The notes below the pieces were generated by a model, which made no database searches, had not been told where the DNA came from, and was given only the letters and a program-made list of their open reading frames with translations. The translations under genes and the position numbers were made by a program. A DNA stretch of 38,727 bases, taken from positions 1 through 38,727 of the forward strand of contig JAIXXA010000213.1 of assembly GCA_027490975.1 (NCBI GenBank), given 5' to 3'. Shown here piece after piece: positions 35,431 through 38,727 of this stretch (the stretch's first letter is position 1; the number at the start of each line of letters is the position of its first letter). This DNA comes from Rhodospirillaceae bacterium (GTDB taxonomy: Bacteria; Pseudomonadota; Alphaproteobacteria; CACIAM-22H2).

Positions 35431-36813
35431 ATGATCGAAATCTATCCCTTCGCGGGCTATCCGGTGGGCGTTCTGGGCCTCGGCAAATCGGGCCTTGCGA
35501 CGGCGCGCGCCCTGATGGCCTCAGGTGCCGAAGTCTGGGCGTGGGACGACAGCGAAGACCGCCGTGCCGAAGCGCGGGCACTCGACGTGCCGCTCGTCGA
35601 TCTTGGCACCGCCGATTTGGCCGAGCTTACGAGCCTCGTGATCTCGCCCGGCATTCCGCACACGCATCCGGCCCCGCATCCGGTCGCAGCGCGCGCCAAG
35701 GCCGCCAAACTCGAACTCATCTGCGACATCGAACTGCTCGTGCGCTCGCAGCGCGAAGCGGCCTATATCGGCATTACGGGCACCAACGGCAAATCGACGA
35801 CGACGGCCTTGATCGGCCACGTGCTGCAGACGGCCAACCGCGCCGTGCAGGTCGGCGGCAATATCGGCACGCCGGTGCTGACCCTCGCGCCGCTGGGTGC
35901 CAACGGCGCCTTCGTGCTGGAAATGTCGAGCTACCAGCTCGAACTCGTGCCGACGGCCGTATTCGACATTGCGGTGTTCCTCAATCTGTCGGCCGACCAT
36001 CTGGACCGCCATGGCGGCATGGCCGGCTACATCGCGGCCAAGAAAAACATCTTCCAGCGCCAGACGCGCCCGCGCGTGGCCGTGATCGGCGTCGACGACG
36101 AATACTGCCGCAAGATCCACGCCGATCTCGTTGCGGCCGACGACCAGATCGTGATCCCGGTCTCCGGTGCCGGTGCGGTCGCGAGCGGCGTCTATGCGCA
36201 AGACGGCACGCTGTGGGATGCGCGCAGCGGCACGCCGATCGCGATCTGCGATCTTGCGGCCTGCGCGTCCCTGCCCGGCGCGCACAATCATCAGAACGCG
36301 GCGGCAGCAGCCGCCGTTGCCCTGCAGATCGGCATTCCGGCCGCGACGATCGCGACGGCACTCGCGAGCTTTCCGGGCCTCGCCCATCGCCAGGAACGCG
36401 TTGCATCGGTCGACGGCGTGCTGTTCGTGAACGACAGCAAAGCCACGAACGCCGATGCCGCCGCGCGGGCGCTTGGGTGCTACGAGACGATCTACTGGAT
36501 CGCAGGCGGCCAAGCAAAAGAAGGCGGCATCGCAGCCTTACAGCCCTACTTCGCGCGCATCGCCAAAGCCTATCTGATCGGCGCTGCCGCGAACGATTTC
36601 GCCGAAACGCTGGGCAACGTGCCGCACGAAATCGCGGGCGATCTCGACGCGGCCGTCGCACGCGCGTTTGCCGACGCCAAGCAGGACGGCAAAGCCAATC
36701 CGGTCGTGCTGCTGTCGCCGGCCTGCGCCTCGTGGGACCAGTTCAAGAGCTTCGAGCATCGCGGCGCGCGTTTCCGGTCGCTCGTCGAAGGCTTGCGCGG
36801 GGTGGCCGCATGA
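35431..36813 (+). CDS. murD: UDP-MurNAc-L-alanine D-glutamate ligase MurD
   Basis: The 460-residue cytoplasmic Mur ligase adds D-Glu, the second stem-peptide residue. The N-domain has VGVLGLGKSGLATARAL (12-28) and SPGIPHTHP. The ATP loop is TGTNGKST (116-123), with NIGTPVL and LEMSSYQLE after it. NLSADHLDRHGGMAGYIAAK, the carbamylated-lysine region, and NDSKATNADAA in the C-domain follow. VLLSPACASWDQFKSFEHRG near the end is diagnostic of MurD. GAGGGC just before the ATG serves as ribosome site. Its stop overlaps ftsW (ATGA). Confidence 0.97.
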   Translation: MIEIYPFAGYPVGVLGLGKSGLATARALMASGAEVWAWDDSEDRRAEARALDVPLVDLGTADLAELTSLVISPGIPHTHPAPHPVAARAKAAKLELICDIELLVRSQREAAYIGITGTNGKSTTTALIGHVLQTANRAVQVGGNIGTPVLTLAPLGANGAFVLEMSSYQLELVPTAVFDIAVFLNLSADHLDRHGGMAGYIAAKKNIFQRQTRPRVAVIGVDDEYCRKIHADLVAADDQIVIPVSGAGAVASGVYAQDGTLWDARSGTPIAICDLAACASLPGAHNHQNAAAAAAVALQIGIPAATIATALASFPGLAHRQERVASVDGVLFVNDSKATNADAAARALGCYETIYWIAGGQAKEGGIAALQPYFARIAKAYLIGAAANDFAETLGNVPHEIAGDLDAAVARAFADAKQDGKANPVVLLSPACASWDQFKSFEHRGARFRSLVEGLRGVAA

Positions 36814-37931
36814 ATTTCGCGCGCGCCGACAATTCGGTGATGGCCCGCTGGTGGTGGACGGTCGACAAATGGCTGCTGCTTGCGCTCGCCCTGCTGATCG
36901 GCACCGGGGCCGTGCTGATAATGGCGGCTTCGCCAGCGGTTGCCTCGCGCGTCGGCCTCGACATGTTCCATTTCGTGCGCAAACAGCTGCAGCTGCTGCC
37001 GCTGGCGGCCCTGATCCTGATCGGCGTGTCGATGCTGGAGCCGCGCCAGGTGCGCGCCCTTGCGCTTGCCGGCTTCGTTGCGAGCCTTGCGTTTGTGGCA
37101 CTGACCTTTTTGGTGGGCACCGAAATCAAAGGCGCCAAGCGCTGGATCAGCCTGCCCGGCTTCTCGCTGCAGCCGTCGGAGTTTCTGAAGCCGACCTTCG
37201 CGGTCGTCGCCGCGTGGCTATTCGCGCTCTCGCGCAAGCACGAACGCTTCCCGGGCGACGCGATCGCTATAGCGCTCTATCTGCTGGCGATCGGGCTCCT
37301 GCTGCTGCAGCCCGACATCGGCATGGCGTTCGTGGTCTCGGCCGTGTGGTTCGCGCAGTTTTTCCTCGCGGGTTTGCGCATGTTCTGGGTCGTGGGCCTT
37401 GTTGGTGCGGGCGGCGGCGGCGCCGTGCTGCTCTACATGCTGTTCCCGCATTTCGAAAGCCGCGTGAACCGCTTCCTCGATCCGGCCTCGGGCGACACGT
37501 TCCAGGTCAACATGGCCATGGAAGCCTTCATGAACGGGGGCCTCATGGGCCGCGGTCCCGGCGAGGGCCGCGCCAAGAGCCTGCTGCCCGATGCGCATTC
37601 GGACTTCATCTTCGCGGTCGCAGCCGAAGAATTCGGCCTGATCCTGTGCCTGATCGTGGTCGGGCTCTACGCGTTCGTGGTGCTGCGCGGCTTTGCGCGC
37701 GCGCTCCAGGAGACCGATCTGTTTGTGCTGCTCGCGGTTGCGGGCCTCAGCGTGCAGTTCGGCGTGCAAGCGCTCGTCAACATGGGCTCCACCCTGCATC
37801 TCATTCCGACCAAGGGCATGACGCTGCCGTTCGTGAGCTATGGCGGTTCGTCGCTGCTCGCGATCGCGCTCGGCATGGGTTTCGTTCTGGCCTTGAGCCG
37901 CAAGCGCTTCGGCGCGGGAGAAACGCTGTGA
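36810..37931 (+). CDS. ftsW: septal peptidoglycan polymerase FtsW
   Basis: The 373-residue SEDS-family integral membrane glycosyltransferase polymerises lipid II at the septum with FtsI. About ten membrane segments are visible. SEDS features include GAKRWISLPGFSLQPSEFLKP near 108-128, LLLQPDIGMAFV near 166, and GLMGRGPGEGRAKSLLPDAHSDFIFAVAAEEFG near 246, with the catalytic-region Asp/Glu. MGSTLHLIPTKGMTLPFVSYGGSS near 330 closes the domain. The ATG overlaps the murD stop by four bases; its TGA overlaps the murG GTG (GTGA). Confidence 0.97.
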   Translation: MNFARADNSVMARWWWTVDKWLLLALALLIGTGAVLIMAASPAVASRVGLDMFHFVRKQLQLLPLAALILIGVSMLEPRQVRALALAGFVASLAFVALTFLVGTEIKGAKRWISLPGFSLQPSEFLKPTFAVVAAWLFALSRKHERFPGDAIAIALYLLAIGLLLLQPDIGMAFVVSAVWFAQFFLAGLRMFWVVGLVGAGGGGAVLLYMLFPHFESRVNRFLDPASGDTFQVNMAMEAFMNGGLMGRGPGEGRAKSLLPDAHSDFIFAVAAEEFGLILCLIVVGLYAFVVLRGFARALQETDLFVLLAVAGLSVQFGVQALVNMGSTLHLIPTKGMTLPFVSYGGSSLLAIALGMGFVLALSRKRFGAGETL

Positions 37932-38727
37932 GCGCGCGCCTCGTGATCCTCGCGGCCGGCGGTACGGGCGGCCATGTGTTCCCGGCCGAAGCCTTGGCGG
38001 GTGCGCTTGCCGCGCGCGGCTTTCGCCTGGCGCTCGTCACCGACGATCGCGGCTCGGCCTATGGCGGTACCTTGGGCACGCTCGAAACCCATCGCCTGCC
38101 GATCCGCAAGATGACCGGCAATCTGCTGCGCCGCTTGATCGGGGCTGCAAGCCTGCTGCCGGGCTATCTTGCCGCGCGCCGCCTGCTCGCAACGCTGAAG
38201 CCTGCCGCAGTGGTCGGCTTCGGCGGCTATCCGAGTCTGCCCACGATGTTTGCTGCGGCGCGCAAGGGCCGCACCGCCATCCACGAACAGAATGCCATCC
38301 TCGGCCGCGTCAATCGCCTTGTCGCAGGCCGTGTGGATGCGGTCGCAACGTCGTTCGCCGAAACCAAGGGCGTCGGCGCAAACGCCATCCTCGTCGGCAA
38401 TCCCGTGCGCGCGGCCGTGCAGGCCTTGCGCAATGCACCTTACACGCCGCCCGCACCCGGCGAAAAACTGCGCGTGCTCGTGACCGGCGGCAGCCAGGGT
38501 GCCGCCGTGTTCGGCCGCGTAGTCCCCGCCGCTTTGGCGCTGCTGTCGCCCGACCAGCGCCAGCGCCTTGCGATCGTGCAGCAGACGCGTGCCGAAGATG
38601 CCGCAAGCGTCGAGGCGCACTACCGCGCGCGCGGCCTCGATGCGACGGTCGCCCCGTTTTTCGCGGATCTGCCGCAGCGTATGGCCGATGCCCATCTTGT
38701 GGTCGCACGCGCGGGCGCCTCGACCGT
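37928..38727 (+). CDS. murG: UDP-GlcNAc:lipid I N-acetylglucosaminyltransferase MurG, 5' part (cut by window edge)
   Basis: The frame starts at GTG 37928 within the ftsW stop (GTGA) and runs off the window after 266 codons, about 70% of the normal 360. MurG makes lipid II at the inner face of the cytoplasmic membrane. GGTGGHVFPAEALA (residues 11-24) is the first glycine-rich lipid-binding loop. VGFGGYPSLPT near 97 is the second, HEQNAILGRVNRLVA near 119 follows, and the third, TGGSQGA, lies near 184. The visible part ends inside ARAGAST, the start of the UDP-GlcNAc site. No frameshift is seen. Confidence 0.96.
   Translation, partial: MSARLVILAAGGTGGHVFPAEALAGALAARGFRLALVTDDRGSAYGGTLGTLETHRLPIRKMTGNLLRRLIGAASLLPGYLAARRLLATLKPAAVVGFGGYPSLPTMFAAARKGRTAIHEQNAILGRVNRLVAGRVDAVATSFAETKGVGANAILVGNPVRAAVQALRNAPYTPPAPGEKLRVLVTGGSQGAAVFGRVVPAALALLSPDQRQRLAIVQQTRAEDAASVEAHYRARGLDATVAPFFADLPQRMADAHLVVARAGAST

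Noticed and set aside
1..38727. CRISPR array, insertion sequence, prophage, tRNA or defence island
   Set aside because: I saw no regularly spaced direct repeats other than the MraZ boxes and the 12-bp tail repeats. There is no transposase, integrase or phage gene, no tRNA-like cloverleaf and no known defence domains.

Overview
The window is GC-rich (roughly two-thirds G+C), with dense genes, many ATGA/TGATG overlaps and frequent GTG/TTG starts. Gene content points to an alphaproteobacterium, probably a Rhodospirillales-like lineage: a TerB/DnaJ protein, an EamA permease and an AmpD-type amidase lie directly ahead of rnpB and a division/cell-wall (dcw) cluster, next to several organic-acid and peptide uptake systems. 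This is inferred from family content and synteny; no 16S rRNA is present.

Layout. (1) 1-3773: an AsmA-like protein on the minus strand, diverging from a tandem pair of TerC-family membrane proteins. (2) 3783-8208, minus strand: a TRAP transporter operon (binding protein, small permease, over-long large permease) ending in a 2-keto-4-pentenoate hydratase-family enzyme. A 13-bp perfect hairpin separates the binding-protein gene from the permeases. (3) 8379-9203, plus strand: a phytanoyl-CoA dioxygenase-family Fe(II)/2-oxoglutarate enzyme diverging from the TRAP operon. (4) 9200-16571, minus strand: GNAT acetyltransferase, SDR-like protein lacking the catalytic tyrosine, fused 5-oxoprolinase/hydantoinase, EamA transporter and a D-lactate-dehydrogenase-type FAD enzyme, probably one transcription unit. 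(5) 16775-24269, minus strand: a tartrate/D-malate dehydrogenase-family enzyme, a HAD enzyme of the haloacid-dehalogenase type, then a peptide-type ABC importer (fused double ATPase, binding protein, two permeases). (6) 24347-27238, plus strand: TerB-DnaJ protein, EamA transporter, amidase, and an orphan HicB-like protein with a histone-H1-like tail. (7) 27296-27708: RNase P RNA. (8) 28021 to the window end: mraZ-rsmH-ftsL-ftsI-murE-murF-mraY-murD-ftsW-murG, with murG cut by the window edge.

Regions 2-5 read as accessory catabolism: uptake of small organic acids or peptides plus enzymes acting on 2-oxo acids, 2-hydroxy acids and oxoproline-like compounds. No substrate can be fixed from sequence. 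Region 8 is essential core machinery for peptidoglycan precursor synthesis and septation.

The most striking non-coding structure is upstream of mraZ: five CCCAT/CCCAC repeats at an exact 10-bp period overlie a candidate promoter, matching the known MraZ autoregulatory box type but with more copies than in E. coli. I found no CRISPR array, insertion sequence, phage gene or tRNA, and no clear new defence or mobile system. The window is mostly ordinary, with some unusual individual proteins.
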